Source: Bactericera cockerelli
Taxonomy: Eukaryota > Arthropoda > Insecta > Hemiptera > Triozidae
Assembly (NCBI GenBank): GCA_024516035.1
Contig: CM044962.1
Coordinates: 3,828,633-3,892,632 of the forward strand
DNA length: 64,000 nucleotides
Direction of reading: 5' to 3'
The notes under the pieces are model-generated. The model searched no databases. It worked only from the letters and a program-made list of their open reading frames with translations, and had not been told where the DNA came from. The translations under genes and the position numbers were made by a program. Positions 19,790 to 32,582 of the stretch are shown here, one piece after another (the first letter of the stretch is position 1; each line of letters begins with the position of its first letter).

Positions 19790-20816
19790 AAGGGATAATA
19801 TGTTGTGTATTAGAGGCAAGAGATTAGAAGCATAGCGCAGGCGCAGAGTATGCAACACGCTCGACTCGTTTAGATGCCGCGCGGAGCAGATGTCCTCACA
19901 CGTGTCGTACTGGGCGGGGTTACACTGTGGAGATTAGAGGCAAGGGATTAGAGCAAGGGATTAGAAGCATAGCGCAGGCGCAGAGTATGCAACACGCTCG
20001 ACTCGTTTAGATGCCGCGCGGAGCAGATGTCTTCACACGTGTCGTACTGGGCGGGGTTACACTGTGGAGATTAGATGCAAGGGATTAGAGGCACGGGATT
20101 AGAAGCATACCGACGGCGCAGAGTATGCAACAAGCTCGACTCGTTTAGATGCTGCGCGGAGCAGATGTCCTCACACTGTGGAGATTAGAGGCAAGGAATT
20201 AGACGCATAGCGACGGCGCAGAGTATGCAACACGCTCGACTCGTTTAGATGCCGCGCGGAGCAGATGTCTTCACACGTGTCGTACTGGGCGGGGTTACAC
20301 TGTGGAGATTAGACGCAGAGTGTTAGAGGCAACGGATTAGATGCATAGCGCAGGCGCAGGGTATGCAACACGCTCGACTCGTTTAGATGCCGCGCGGAGC
20401 AGATGTCCTCACACGTGTCGTACTGGGCGGGGTTACACTGGGAAGATTAGAGGCGGAGTATTAGAGGCACGAGATAATATGTTGTGTGTAAGAGGCTCGG
20501 GATTAGAAGCATAGCGCAGGCGCAGAGTATGCAACACGCTCGACTCGTTTAGATGCCGCGCGGAGCAGATGTCCTCACACGTGTCGTACTGGGCGGGGTT
20601 AGACTGTGGAGATTAGACGCAGAGTATTAGAGGCAAGGGATTAGACGCATAGCGCAGGCGTAGGGTATGCAACACGCTCGACTCGTTTAGATGCTGCGCG
20701 GAGCAGATGTCCTCACACGTGTCGTACTGGGCGGGGTTACACTGTGGAGATTAGAGGCAAGGGATTAGAGGGATTAGACGCATAGCGACGGCGCAGAGTA
20801 TGCAACACGCTGGACT
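19790..20816 (-). repeat. Exon-edge tandem repeat at the 19758 acceptor
   Basis: Seven nearly complete copies and one truncated copy of a 100-165-bp unit are present. Each holds the acceptor (ccacag) and about 110 nt of the 19582-19758 exon, joined by short spacers. The donor half of the exon is never included. The last copy is cut by another repeat at 20818. Confidence 0.9.
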
Positions 20817-21169
20817 TATTTTTATTTAACACTTTATTGGTCAACTACATGATACATTCAACAAAATATAACATGAAAAAAAAAACACAATAGAATATAC
20901 AGTGAACCAAGGGGCGAGGTTTATGCCTGTGGCTTTCTCTTCCACCGAACCCCATACTTCTTCATATTATGTACTCACACCATATCAAAATAATAATAAT
21001 AATCTGAGGTCTCCAAACATGGATTAAAAACGAGAAGATGATGATGTATCAGAATTTGAATAAAATATATAACTATGATAATAATAATAAAAAAGATATC
21101 ACCTTATTTATACTGCCCGATTAGGACTATGAAGTCCCATTATTTCAGCAGTAAGGCCAAGACGTATTT

Positions 21170-22125
21170 ATTCTAAGTAGTTCAGAAGCAGCTTAAATCA
21201 GAAGCAGCCTAATCAGACAGGACTACCATCGAAGTAGGTAACAAAGAGGCAATCAGAAGCCCACAAGCCAGGAGTAGAAGCACGTAGACCGAAATCAGAA
21301 GCACAGGGATGAGCAAAATCAGAAGCACAGGGATCAGCAGAATCAGAAGCAAGGGCCACAGGAAGATGAGAAGCTAGAATACCTACCTGACGGACACGGA
21401 ATTATTATTATTAGACAGGACTACCATCCAAGTAGGCAACAAAGAGGCAATCAGAAGCACACAAGCCAGGATTAGAAGCACGTAGACCGAAATCAGAAGC
21501 ACAGGGATCAGCAGAATCAGAAGTAAGGGCCACATGAAAATAAGAAGCCAGAATACCTACCTCACGGACACGGAATTATTATTATTAGACAGGACTAGCA
21601 TCCAAGTAGGCAACAAGGAGGCAATCAGAAGCACACAGGCCAGGAGTAGAAGCACGTAGACCGAAATCAGAAGCACAGGGATGAGCAAAATCAGAAGCAC
21701 AGGGATGAGCAGAATCAGAAGCACAGGGATCAGCAGAATCAGAAGCAAGGGCCACATGAAGATGAGAAGCCAGAATACCTACCTCACGGACACGGAATTA
21801 TTATTATTAGACAGGACTACCATCCAAGTAGGCAACAAGGAGGCAATCAGAAGCACACAGGCCAGGAGTAGAAGCACGTAGACCGAAATCAGAAGCACAG
21901 GGATCAGCAGAATCAGAAGCAAGGGCCACAGGAAGATGAGAAGCTAGAATACCTACCTCACGGACACGGAATTATTATTATTAGACAGGACTAGCATCCA
22001 AGTAGGCAACAAAGAGGCAATCAGAAGCACACAAGCCAGGAGTAGAAGCGCGTAGACCGAAATCAGAAGCACAGGGATCAGCAGAATCAGAAGTAAAGGC
22101 CACAGGAAGATGAGAAGCCAGAAGT
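21170..22125. repeat. Compound satellite of 175-220-bp units
   Basis: Five units each hold gacaggactaccatccaagt, a variable number of about 20-bp aatcagaagcacagggatca blocks, and a family H SINE fragment with (ATT)n. Higher-order length varies with the inner block number. The hydrophobic open frames here are repeat artefacts. Confidence 0.8.
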
Positions 22126-22248
22126 GGTAGAAGATAATGAAGACAGGCGCAATGATAGATAATACACTCGGGGGGAAAGTGGCGCTGAGGGAGGGAGAGT
22201 TCTGAAGATCCCTGGCGTGTGGAACCATATTAAATATGGACTCAAAGT

Positions 22249-22387
22249 TTAAGGGCGGAATTTATAGACAGCATCAATAACTTAAGTCGTTGGTAAGTGT
22301 CGGTTTTCCCTATCCCACACACAGTATGCAATCCGTGACTTAGCGCCACAGAGGTATTACAAAAACGTCTATTAATTCTGCCCTTAA
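22249..22387 (+). mobile_element. MITE with TTAA flanks
   Basis: The inverted ends are GGGCGGAATTTATAGAC and GTCTATTAATTCTGCCC, bounded by TTAA on both sides. A second copy in reverse orientation lies at 30266-30393. The TTAA target suggests a piggyBac-like source, which is inference only. Confidence 0.65.
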
Positions 22388-22864
22388 TTTTCAAACCACA
22401 GTAAAAAGAATTGTAAGATAAAATAAATTAGAGAACTATTTATCTGTGTTATTACCACAAAAGATTAACTTTGAACTGTTTGAACAGGTTCAAATAATAT
22501 TAACAAACACAACTGTAAGATAAAAAGATATTAACACAAATATTTCAGTTATTATGTCACAAAATGTGTTACTATGTCACAAAATATTTATTTTTTATTT
22601 ACAAAATGATGTTCATAACTGTAAGATAAGATAAAAATAAATATATGAACTACACAAATATTAGAGTTATTAGGTCACAATTTGTGTTCTTATGTTACAA
22701 AAGATCGATAACACAAATATTTGAGTTATTATATCACAAAATGTGTTACTACATCACAAAAGATTAACTTAGAACAGGTTAAAATAATGTTCACAACGAA
22801 AATTTTAAGTTTTTCTGTGAAAATAAACTGTTTTCTGTTTTTACTGAAAACAAAATAACTGAAA

Positions 22865-23030
22865 TAGCGAGCGTCGATGGCGCATTGAAATCACCGGTTC
22901 TCGTAAGATCACCGAAGTTAAGCAACGTCCAGCGAGGTGAAGACTTCGTGATGCTGGCATTCCGGCTCAACCCAGGCTGGGTGAATGTGAGTTTGTGAGT
23001 AGCAGATTTATGAAGTTGAAAGCCAATTTA
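22865..23030 (+). mobile_element. 5S rRNA-derived SINE, diverged
   Basis: The head matches 5S rRNA through CCGAAGTTAAGCAACGTCC, with a deletion in the box C region. The body shows cccaggctgggtgaatgtg. Related fragments: 24527-24580 (head), 28837-28897 and 58080-58210 (3' bodies). Confidence 0.7.
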
Positions 23031-24182
23031 AACCCAAATTAAAAATAAATAAAAATAAGGATATTGAAAGTACAAATAACTGGGCACAGGGATTTCTATA
23101 AAGTACAACTCGTATAAATGAATATAAATAAATAATAGCTTTATTTACGAACAACAATCAAATTAATTGGTAGATGTAGTCCAGAGAGGGATTGGGAGGA
23201 AAAGTCCCAAGAATACTGCATGCATTCCCTATAATACACTCGTATAAATGAAAAGTCAGTTCAATAAATAATAGTGGAAATCTAAACTACATCTCCGACC
23301 GTTTAGTGACTAATAATAATTATAACTAGCTTTAGTGATTTAATATAGCACTATTATGCCTTGAACTACTTCCTGCCTTGCGCTGAAAGGCCCTAGTGCA
23401 AAGATAAAGAGGCTAATCGGAGTGTTAACTAGAGATCCATTAAGCCTAATGGAGCAATTAACTGATTGTTCCATTGCATAGTGCTAACCAGCCTCATCAG
23501 AGTTTTTTTTATGTAAATGTTTATTTGTTATAATAAAACAACACAAGATGAACAACATCTTACAAGTAAACAACATCATCAGAGTTTATAATTTAAGTGC
23601 TACCTTCTCACTGGTGAAATGTTGCTACCTTCTCACTGGTAAAATGTTGTTGGCTTTTAATATTACGAGCTCTCTGATTGGTTTATTAAAAAACGGTCAG
23701 AAAAATGATGGCCGCCAACGAGATTTAAGAATGAGCGGATGTAATAAAATTTCAATTATGGCTTTAATGTTGCTCAATTAACTAATAACGGATTTGCCAA
23801 TGCTCCAATAGCGATTAAGCAACAAAACTTCAAATTTTAAGTGTCGGACAGAAGCTTAATCGGACAATTAATGCTTGTGAGACCATTACGTCTATCTTTG
23901 CACTTTTTTAACTTTCAAAAGATAATTGTACCCCGCTTGCGCATTACTTCAAGGCACTTTACTTTACATCCATGTCATTTCGGAAAAGGAAAAACTCGAA
24001 TTTTCCGCTCCGGCCGGGATTCGAACCCGCAACCTCCAGGTCAGTAGCCATTGCTCTTAACCACTGAGCCACGCAGGTCGGTTTATGAGACCATTACGTG
24101 TGACTTTGCACTAGGGCCCATATAAAGCACTAGAGCCCTACTTATACTGCAACTTTATTATAATAATAGTAGGTATATAATA
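23031..24182. other. Intron segment, mostly unrecognised
   Basis: AT-rich, with several short frames of no recognisable family. A tRNA-like reverse segment (ggccgggattcgaacccgca region, 24000-24083) resembles one at 45640-45720 and is probably a SINE head. Confidence 0.5.
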
Positions 24183-24777
24183 ACACTCTTGAGTGGAAGG
24201 TAATGGCGAAGTTAATGCTCAAAGCATTTTCTACCACCTAACCCTCAGAGTCGTATTATTATGTGATTACAAACTCAAATTATGAGGAAAAATTCAAGCA
24301 ATGGGTGGGATTTGAACCAACAGATCCCTACGCTACCTGGATTACCAGACTAGCGCATTAACCACTTGACTACCAGTGCACATTAGGCTTTGTTCGCGCA
24401 CAAATTGCATGAAATTCTTATCGAATGGCCTTGTTGCCTTTGTTCCTCGAGTCTATTGAAAACCTTCAAGACCTGTTTACATCGATAATGCATTCGAACC
24501 CTTGGACATGAGAGAATTCATAAGCCAGCGTCGATGGCGGGTTGAATGCTCCGGTTCTCGTAGAGCACCAATTTGTATGAGGTTCTTTTTTAAAAATATA
24601 TCAATGTTTTGTAAGTATTTTGGGTAGAACCCAATAATAATGCGTGTAAACAGAGATGAGAAAAAAAAAAAAAAATGTCAGTAAGAAAATAAATCTGTCA
24701 AAAAAATTGCCGCGACCGCGACTTGAACCCACGACCTCGGAATGAAACAAAGAAACAACACCTCCCGCGCCGCTTAC

Positions 24778-24983
24778 CTTCTCGAGATCGTCCTCATCCA
24801 CTGTCAGCTCGAGGCCGCTCCCCTCCACCTGCACCCTGACTTTTCCATCCCTGGAAGAGAGGCCAGGAGGGGGGGAGAGGGGGGAGAGGGCCGCACCCGG
24901 GTGAAGCCGGCCCTGTGGACCAGCCAGAGGGGCTCGGCGGCCAGCCACGCCTTCTCCGAGGCCAGCTGCTCCTCGGACTTGGC
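24778..24983 (-). CDS. Mhcl/Myo18A: Myosin XVIII exon: start of motor region (frame break inside)
   Basis: The acceptor is ttcgcag|GCC (phase 0) and the donor GAGAAG|gtaagc (phase 0). The 5' part reads AKSEEQLASEKAW and PLWLVHRAGFT; the 3' part reads DGKVRVQVEG and ELTVDEDDLEK. Both are conserved pre-motor (SH3-like) sequence of myosin XVIII. The two parts lie in different frames, so 206 nt is one base short. Either one C is missing in the C-run at about 24858-24893, or a 44-nt GC-AG intron (24894-24851) is removed. A GT-AG intron from 24896 does not restore the frame. The stretch between is an exceptionally C/T-rich tract ending in cttccag. Confidence 0.85.
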
Positions 24984-25174
24984 CTGCGAACAAGAGGAGG
25001 GGACAAAATTACAGACAGCGGATCACCACAGGTGCACACAGGACGAGGGGTCTTGGTAAAGATGTAGGAGTGGGTTATTCTTGTGTGACCTATTCTGAGA
25101 TTTTTTGATAACCAATTTTATTTTAAGTATTTAAAGTACAATTTTATTTATACACAGTTTGAAGAACTTAAAAT

Positions 25175-25645
25175 ATTGACCTGAGTCAGAAGACACCCAC
25201 AGTTATAATACGCGCAACAAGAAAAATTTGGTACCTATTCGTCATGGGGTGAATAAGGCCAAAAACGCTATGATACATTATGGGGTATTATTTTTTAATA
25301 AATTACAACCATCTGTACGCGACTTACATTTCCCTGCATTCAAATTATATATTGAAAATGTCCTAAAAACAAAAGCTTTTTACTCTATTAATGAGTACCT
25401 CTCGATGGATTTTGATTAAACGTGCCCTGATTCATGTTAGTTTTATAATGACTATTTTGCATACCCCCTTTTCACTGTCTCTGATATAATGTGATTTTTC
25501 TTTATTTTGTAGTGTCTCTTCCCTTATTATATTATTTGTATTTATTGTATTTTATGTTTTTTTTTGTATTACTTCTGCTTGTACCTTGACTTGTGTTAAC
25601 AACTTTTATGTTGAATGAACACCAATAAAACATTATCTTATCTTA
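25175..25645 (+). pseudogene. LINE 3' end: reverse transcriptase C-terminus and tail
   Basis: A short frame (25228-25419) ends with FFNKLQPSVRDLHFPAFK ... KTKAFYSINEYL, typical of the extreme C-terminus of non-LTR retrotransposon ORF2. A 3' untranslated region with AATAAAA and a (TTATC)n tail follows at 25635-25660. It is 5'-truncated, the usual form of dead LINE copies. Confidence 0.7.
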
Positions 25646-26404
25646 TCTTATCTTATATAAGTTATAAGGGAGTCATTTTCCGACTGGTGATCTAGCAAGG
25701 AGGGTTTAGAGTGATTGGCATTGAAAACTATTAGATACCAAAAAATTAACACAGGTCAATCTTTCTCGTAATCTAATAAGATCGAGCGTAGGTAGACCTC
25801 AACCGTCAGGTCCAACTATCCTTGGTGTGAGTACAAGCATGTTGGCCAGATGACTGTTGGTGGCCCTAACTAATGGGTGCCTGCCCACACGTCCTCAGAC
25901 ATGGCCGCAACTGACGCGAGCAATTAAGAGCACAATTAACACTAATTAAAGTAATTGCATTCAGCATGGAGGATCACGAACATGGACACCGAATGCAACT
26001 TGCAGTGTGCAGCAAATAACGAATGCAACTTGCAGTGTGCAACAAATAATTGATGCATCACAAAATGCAACTTGCAGTGTGCAGCTAATAATTGCAGGAC
26101 TACAATAAAGACAGACTTATGAAACGAATTGTTAAATGAAATATATTATATATCTAAAAAAATAATAAAAAAACATACAAAAAATAGTTATGAAACATGA
26201 TTAAAATCAAAAAACCCTTCCTCAATGTTCAACCAATCACAACGCACTCTAGCCCGAGTTGAGAAATAATCTGGCTTATCTTAACTTTAATCCTGAATCA
26301 TAAGTCGGCCCTCGGAAGTTGCTCAGGGCTCAAGGGTCAAGGCGTAGCGACGGGTTCGAAACCAAGCCAGGGCATGTTAAGTTATCCTCCCATTTGAGCC
26401 TCAC

Positions 26405-26895
26405 TAAGTGAGGTTCTGTTTTAACTTGTATACTGGACGATTTGGCTTTCGTGTGTCTGTCTGTCTGTTCCGCGATAACTCTCGAACGGATTCTTCAAAA
26501 TAAATGAAATTTTGAATACATGTTTATTCAGGTCCCTATAGTTTTTGGGCCGAATTGGGGCACTCGGGGCCAAATGGGGACAGTTTTGGTGAATATTGAA
26601 AATGATCTTTCAATTTTTATTGAATAAAGGAAGGTTCTTGAAATTTTGAACACTCGTTGAGAAAATATATTTGAGTTCAGAAGTAAAATTTCGTGATCGT
26701 GAAAGCTAAGGGGGCCGCACTGTGGTAAAAAATCGAAAAAGGGCCAAAAAAAAAGGCCGGTTGATATTTTTTAATTAAAACCTATGGAGTGGGGTATTGA
26801 ATGAAAGGTCTCGATGTCCTCATACTTGATTGAACATTTATAATGCGATAGTTGAATTTGTGCGAGGTTTACAATTCACAGAACCACTAGTGGTT
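26405..26895 (+). repeat. Interspersed repeat of about 490 bp
   Basis: It begins near ctggacgatttggctttcgt and includes gtctgtctgttccgcgataa. It ends near gaggtttacaattcacagaa. Similar copies at 33310-33705 and 58385-58525 (3' part). No frame is recognisable; it is probably a non-autonomous element. Confidence 0.55.
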
Positions 26896-27613
26896 AATTT
26901 ACTCAAGAATTGTTAAGGGGTTTGTAGGTATTCCGATGATTAGTTATTCCGAACTCCATTGTTTCTTTCAAATTTCAAAATGATCAGGGAAAGTTACCAA
27001 TTACTCAAACTTGCCTTACTAAATGTTTGCCACACCCGGGAATCGAACCACCGACCTTCTGGTTACGAGTTCGTCGCCTTGTGGATCAATCTACTGAGGT
27101 TAGTTATGAGTGTAATGAGTCTATGTGTATCTAGCAAAGTACATACATGATTTTTTTTTTACAACGTGGGGGAAGTTTATTTATTTTGTATTTAAACTTT
27201 TTTACAACATGTGGAAGTTTTTTTTTATTTATTACGCATTTAAACTTTTTTTACAACGTGGGAAAAGCGGAAATCGAGGAATAGAAATAAATCAGCAACT
27301 TTATTTTAATATAGGAGCAATCAAGTGAGAAGTTGTTGCCTTATTCAAACAGTCAGTAGGTGGCCCTATCTCAGTAGCTTGATCGGTAAGGCGGCGGACT
27401 TGTAACCTGTAGGTCGGTGGTTCGAGTTCCAACTCTGTTTAAGTTATATATTCTGGCCACTGTCAAAATGACATGTTTTCCACTTTTCTGGTTCATTCCA
27501 TTCTAGGTGTTTTATGATGTCACTTCGTAATAAAATGTACAAACAAACTTATTGTTTTTTCAATGCATTAGTTGTATTTCTTAACATTTCATACATAATA
27601 GTAAAAATTTAGT

Positions 27614-27861
27614 AGCCAGCGTCGATGGCATGTTGAATACACCGGTTCCCTTCAGAACACCGAAGTTAAGCGACATCCAGCGAGGTTAAGACTTGGATGG
27701 GTGACCATTCAAATTCTAATTCTCGTGACGCTGGCTTTTCCCGGCCCCACTCAGGCTGGGTGAGGTCAATGTGAGTAGCAGGTTTGTGAGTTTCCTGCGA
27801 ATGGAGGGTAAAACCCCCGTCGTGATATGACCATGGCAGTTGAAAGCGACGTTAAACCCCA

Positions 27862-27895
<34 letters not shown>
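27614..27895 (+). mobile_element. 5S rRNA-derived SINE, full-length with poly(A)
   Basis: The first ~120 bp resemble 5S rRNA: GAATACACCGGTTC, the box A region GAAGTTAAGCGACAT and the box C region ACTTGGATGGGTGACC. These are the internal RNA polymerase III promoter elements. A body with caggctgggtgagg and cgacgttaaacccc and an A-rich tail (about 30 A) follow. It is SINE3-type by structure. Confidence 0.85.
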
Positions 27896-27897
<2 letters not shown>

Positions 27898-29548
27898 AGC
27901 AGCATGAGTTTGAGTGGTTGTGACATGACGAAAGTGATTGACTCAAATATGATAACTTTCAACTTTTTCAAACAGTCAGGAGGTGGGGTGTAACTTGTTT
28001 GTTGAGTTGAAATCTATCCATGTGTCTCTTAGATTACAGTGGTGCATATCAACATGTGTGGTCATGGTCATACACACCAAGGATGTAGTACCAGCACCCC
28101 AACATTTCCTTGTTAAAATTCTTTGTATTACCCAGTAAATTCTTATTTAAAAAATCATCTCATCTCCTCAAATCTCCTTAACAACATTGTAATCCTTCTA
28201 TGGTTGCTATATCTCAGCGCATGAATGCTGTTAATTGATACCATGTATACTGTGTATTAGTATGATAAAGAAAACATAATAGTTATAATAATACTCTCAA
28301 GTGGAAGGTAACCACCAGGCGAGGTTAATGCTCAAAGCATTTTCTACCACCCACCTAACCCTCAGAGTCTTATTATTATGTGGTCACAAACACAAATTAA
28401 TGAGGAAGAATTCATGCACTGGGTGGGATTCGAACCAACGGATTCCTACTCTACCTGGATTACCAGACTAGCGCGTTAACCAGTTGACTACCAGTGCATT
28501 ACGTTATATGATACATGACCTCCAGGACAATGAACAGGGAGTAGACCAGCAGTCTACTTGTCTACTTGACTTCACAGCTAAATATTCTCATTAATATCTA
28601 AAAAGGACCTCAAGCGATGGTGCTTCGGTTCTTCTGTTTTTTTTGAATACCAGATTGGCGTAGGCTTACACCTCCTCGCAAAATTTTGACCTTCAAAATA
28701 TACACAAAGAGGTTGGCGATTCAGAAGGAAAGGAAAAAGTTTCAACTGGTTAAGGCGACTCTGAGTCTATCTGAAGTCTGAAATGAATAATAAAAAGTAA
28801 TAAATGTTTTAATTTTTTAACCAGATGAAAGAAATCTACCCGTCGTGATATGACCATGCAGTTGAAAGCGACGTTAAACCCCAAAAAAAAAAAAAAAAAC
28901 GAAAGAAATCGAGTTGTTTTTTATGAATAAAACCTAAGTTGATGGATATGCGATAATATATGTATGCTAAAACAAGAAATGAGATCTTCTTTATAAAAAC
29001 TTGTTTTCCTTTATAGATAACACCGCGTTTTGTCACTTTTTTGTAAGAAACAAATTGATATTTGATTTTTTTATAAACGAATATAAATAGTCGTTTGGTT
29101 GTGTTCATTTTTATTTATTTATACAACAAAATATGGGCGGACCCATTACTAACGATACAAATACCAGAGGATATTAGTTGCTGGACTTGTAACCTGGAGG
29201 TCGCTGGTTCAGGTCCCGTATTCGGCAAAGATTTAGTAAAGCGAGTTTGAGTAGTTGTGACATCACGAAAGTGATTAACACAAATACAGCTTGATAGCTT
29301 TACTTGATGAGTATAACCACCCAATAATATATTTATGTAGATTTACCAAACTTCAGCATAGAATTAAACCCAAACATTAATCAGATATCCATTAGCCAAG
29401 AGCTATTCGATAGATTCCCCACACAGTGCGTATGGAACAAGTTTTGTGGGCGTGGCTGGTTTTCTGGTAGTGGATTGTTTTAAAAATATTCGTGTGGGAT
29501 TTAGAGACTGTAGAGAAAGAGTTTTATTAGAGAGAACATTAGAGATAC

Positions 29549-29893
29549 AAGGTGTCCATTTTTTTAAATAGAAAATTTCAGAATCAATTCTGGGAGACAC
29601 TCTAACACTAAAATAAACGTAGATAATTTTTCGAAAAATGCCATCGAACGGAGAAATGAACAAAATAATAACTCAGTTTTAAATGCAAATGTAGGTACAA
29701 AATGTTAAATATTGAGTATTTTCCTGGGAAATTTACTCAATAATCATGATACGTAAGGACAGAAGGACCATTTTCACTTCTTTTCAACTAGTTCAAGTTT
29801 ATTTTTCAGGTGAAAACTTTTTTCGAAAAAATAACCAAGCTTATTTTATTGATTCTGAAATTTTCTAAAAATAATACTTGGTCACCCTGTATA
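29549..29893. mobile_element. MITE-like element with mariner-type ends
   Basis: The ends caaggtgtcc and ggtcaccctg are roughly inverted. The body (atttactcaataatcatgat) recurs at 36108-36365. No coding capacity is seen. Confidence 0.5.
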
Positions 29894-30889
29894 TGAATTA
29901 ACATTCGGATAAATATAGTCATCAATGCATTTTGATTGAGATAAAAAGTATTCATGTCAATAAAAGTATTCATTCCTTAACTAGTTCCTGTTTTAAAAAT
30001 ACATAATAATAATAATAAAACATGTCTCATTATTTATGGTGACCGATTGGGACTTATGTATGAGTCCCATTAATCCAGACACATTATAATAAATTATGTA
30101 TTATTTGGTTAAAATGGGAGGATAACTTGTCATGTCCCGGATGGGTTTCGAACCAACAACCTCTGGGTCATCTACCAGACCAGAAAATTAAGATAAAACT
30201 AGTCACTATTTTAGAAAATAAGAGATAACACTTATAATACTAATGGTATTGGAATCCACAGAAGTATTAGGGCGGATTTAATTTGTAATACTTCTGTGGC
30301 GCTAAGTCACGGATAGCGAACTGCGTAAGATAGGGAAAACCGAAGCTAAGCAATGACTTAAGTTATCAATGTTGTCTATTAATTTCGCCCTTAGATTTTT
30401 TCTAATGCCTCTGTAGATTCTGTAGATTAAGGACGGAAGCAACCCGCAGTATTCCCAGTGAAGTAGGAACTCTGTACTTTTGATGTTAGGGGTCAATTCA
30501 CACAAAGATACGGCAGTCCTATTTTTTAAACCCTTTTTTTTTTATTAACAAAGCCTTTTTATTAATATTTAACATATTCAATCATCGTACAGTAAAAATA
30601 ATAATTATATATAAAAATGAGGCATCCCCGCTCCATCTTCGTAGGGTAAGCTTCCTATGAGCCTCCTTGCTCCTCTTATTCTCAACCCTATACGGCAGTC
30701 CTATAATTCTGTGCTACCCACTAGACATATTAGAAAATCACACAAATAATCACATTTATTTGCGGTTTCGAAACCCAGCCGGGACATGGCAAGTTATCCT
30801 CCCATTTGGGGTTTTCACCACATAGTAATATGTCTTAGGTTTACAGTACTCATGGGACTTATTAGTATAAGGCGATATTATTTTCTATT

Positions 30890-31495
30890 TAAACACTACC
30901 ACACCACACACAACATAATAAACTATCAACACACAACATAGAACACCACACACAACATAATAAACTATCAACACACAACATAGAACACCACCACACCACA
31001 CACAACATAATAAACTATCAACACACAACATAGAACATCACCACACCACACACAACATAATAAACTATCAACACACAACATAGAACATCACCACACCACA
31101 CACAACATAATAAACTATCAACACACAACATAGAACATCACCACACCACACACAACATAGTAAACTATCAACACACAACATAGAACATCACCACACCACA
31201 CACAACATAGAACACCACCACACCACACACAACATAATAAACTATCAACAACACAACATAAAACACCACCACACTACACACAACATAATAAACTATCAAC
31301 ACACAACATAGAACACCACCACACACCACACACAACATAATTAACTATCAACACACAACATAAAACACCACCACACTACACACAACATAATAAACTATCA
31401 ACACACAACATAGAACACCACCACACCACACACAACATAATTAACTATCAACACACAACATAAAACACCACCACACCACACAACACAATACCCCA
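30890..31495. repeat. Minisatellite of about 57-60 bp (cacacaacata...)
   Basis: About ten imperfect copies of a unit built from acacaacatagaacaccacc and cacaacataataaactatca. No gene is visible. Confidence 0.85.
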
Positions 31496-31684
31496 CATCA
31501 CGCATTGAGTTTGGCTCGACCGGAATTTCTCTCTTGTGTTAAAAGCATTGGGCATGCGGTAGAGTGGCACACTAGACGAAAATGTCGCCTCGTCTAACAA
31601 ATCTACTCGTCTCACAAATCTACTTGTCTCAAACACTTGCGGACAACAAATAAAATAGGTTTAGAAGTTATCATATTTGTGTTG

Positions 31685-31892
31685 ATAATAAAAACACTGT
31701 TTAGTGGAAGGTAACCACCAGGCGAGGTTAATGCTCAAAGCATTTTATACCGCCTAACCCTCAGAGTCTTATTACTATGTGGTCACAAAATCAAATTAAT
31801 GAGGAAGAATACATGCACTGGGTGGGATTCGAACCAACGGATCCCTGCGCTACCTGGAACACCAGACTAGCGCGTTAACCACTTGACTACCA
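31685..31892 (-). mobile_element. SINE family B inserted inside a family A copy
   Basis: Family A sequence at 31664-31684 resumes at 31893-32025. The family B copy is flanked by gataat on both sides, a probable target duplication. Confidence 0.75.
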
Positions 31893-32582
31893 GATAATCA
31901 CTTTCGTGATGTCAGACTGTCACAACTACTCAAACTCGCTTTCCTAAATCTTCGCTGAACCCAGGACTGAAACCACCGACCTCCAGGTTACAAGTCCGCC
32001 GCCTTATCGATCAAGCTACTGAAGACAAGCCAAACCTGATGTCTGAGTTTCAACAAATCACACATTTATCGTTGTCGCCCTTAATAGGGTTGGTATGAGT
32101 GCCAGAACCAACCAACCTCAACCATGAGGAGGAAGAGGTTGAAAAATGACAACCCCAAGTAGGTTTGGGAATTGGCAAATAAATGAAAAAGGGTAGGACG
32201 AATTTGAATTTTATTGATATTATTATTATTATTAAGAGAAATAATAATGAATTGGTCTTATTTAATACTCCCCAAATAGGACTAAGAACTCCCATTACTC
32301 CACCAGTAGGCCCAAGATGTACTATTATGTAGTCGAAATCCCAATTGGTATGATAATTTGTCATGTCCCGGTTCGGTTTCGAACCCGCGACCTCTGAATT
32401 ACCAGATCGACGCGGCGCCTTGATTACTGAGCTACCAGGACTGATCCTAGCAATTTACTTGCAGCGACCAACATGACTTGAACTCTTTATCTACAGTGAT
32501 AACAAAACTCTCAAGTTATGGACTTTCTTTTTCTCTTCAAAACACACATAGGTCTCTTATACCTTATACGAGATTGCCATAT

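Noticed and set aside
21557..22228. Hydrophobic frames with repeated L-L-I-L-L-I-P-V
   Set aside because: Product of a tandem repeat in an intron; not a membrane protein gene.
27614..27740. Possible functional 5S rRNA gene
   Set aside because: Internal changes and a fused body with poly(A) tail mark it as a SINE.
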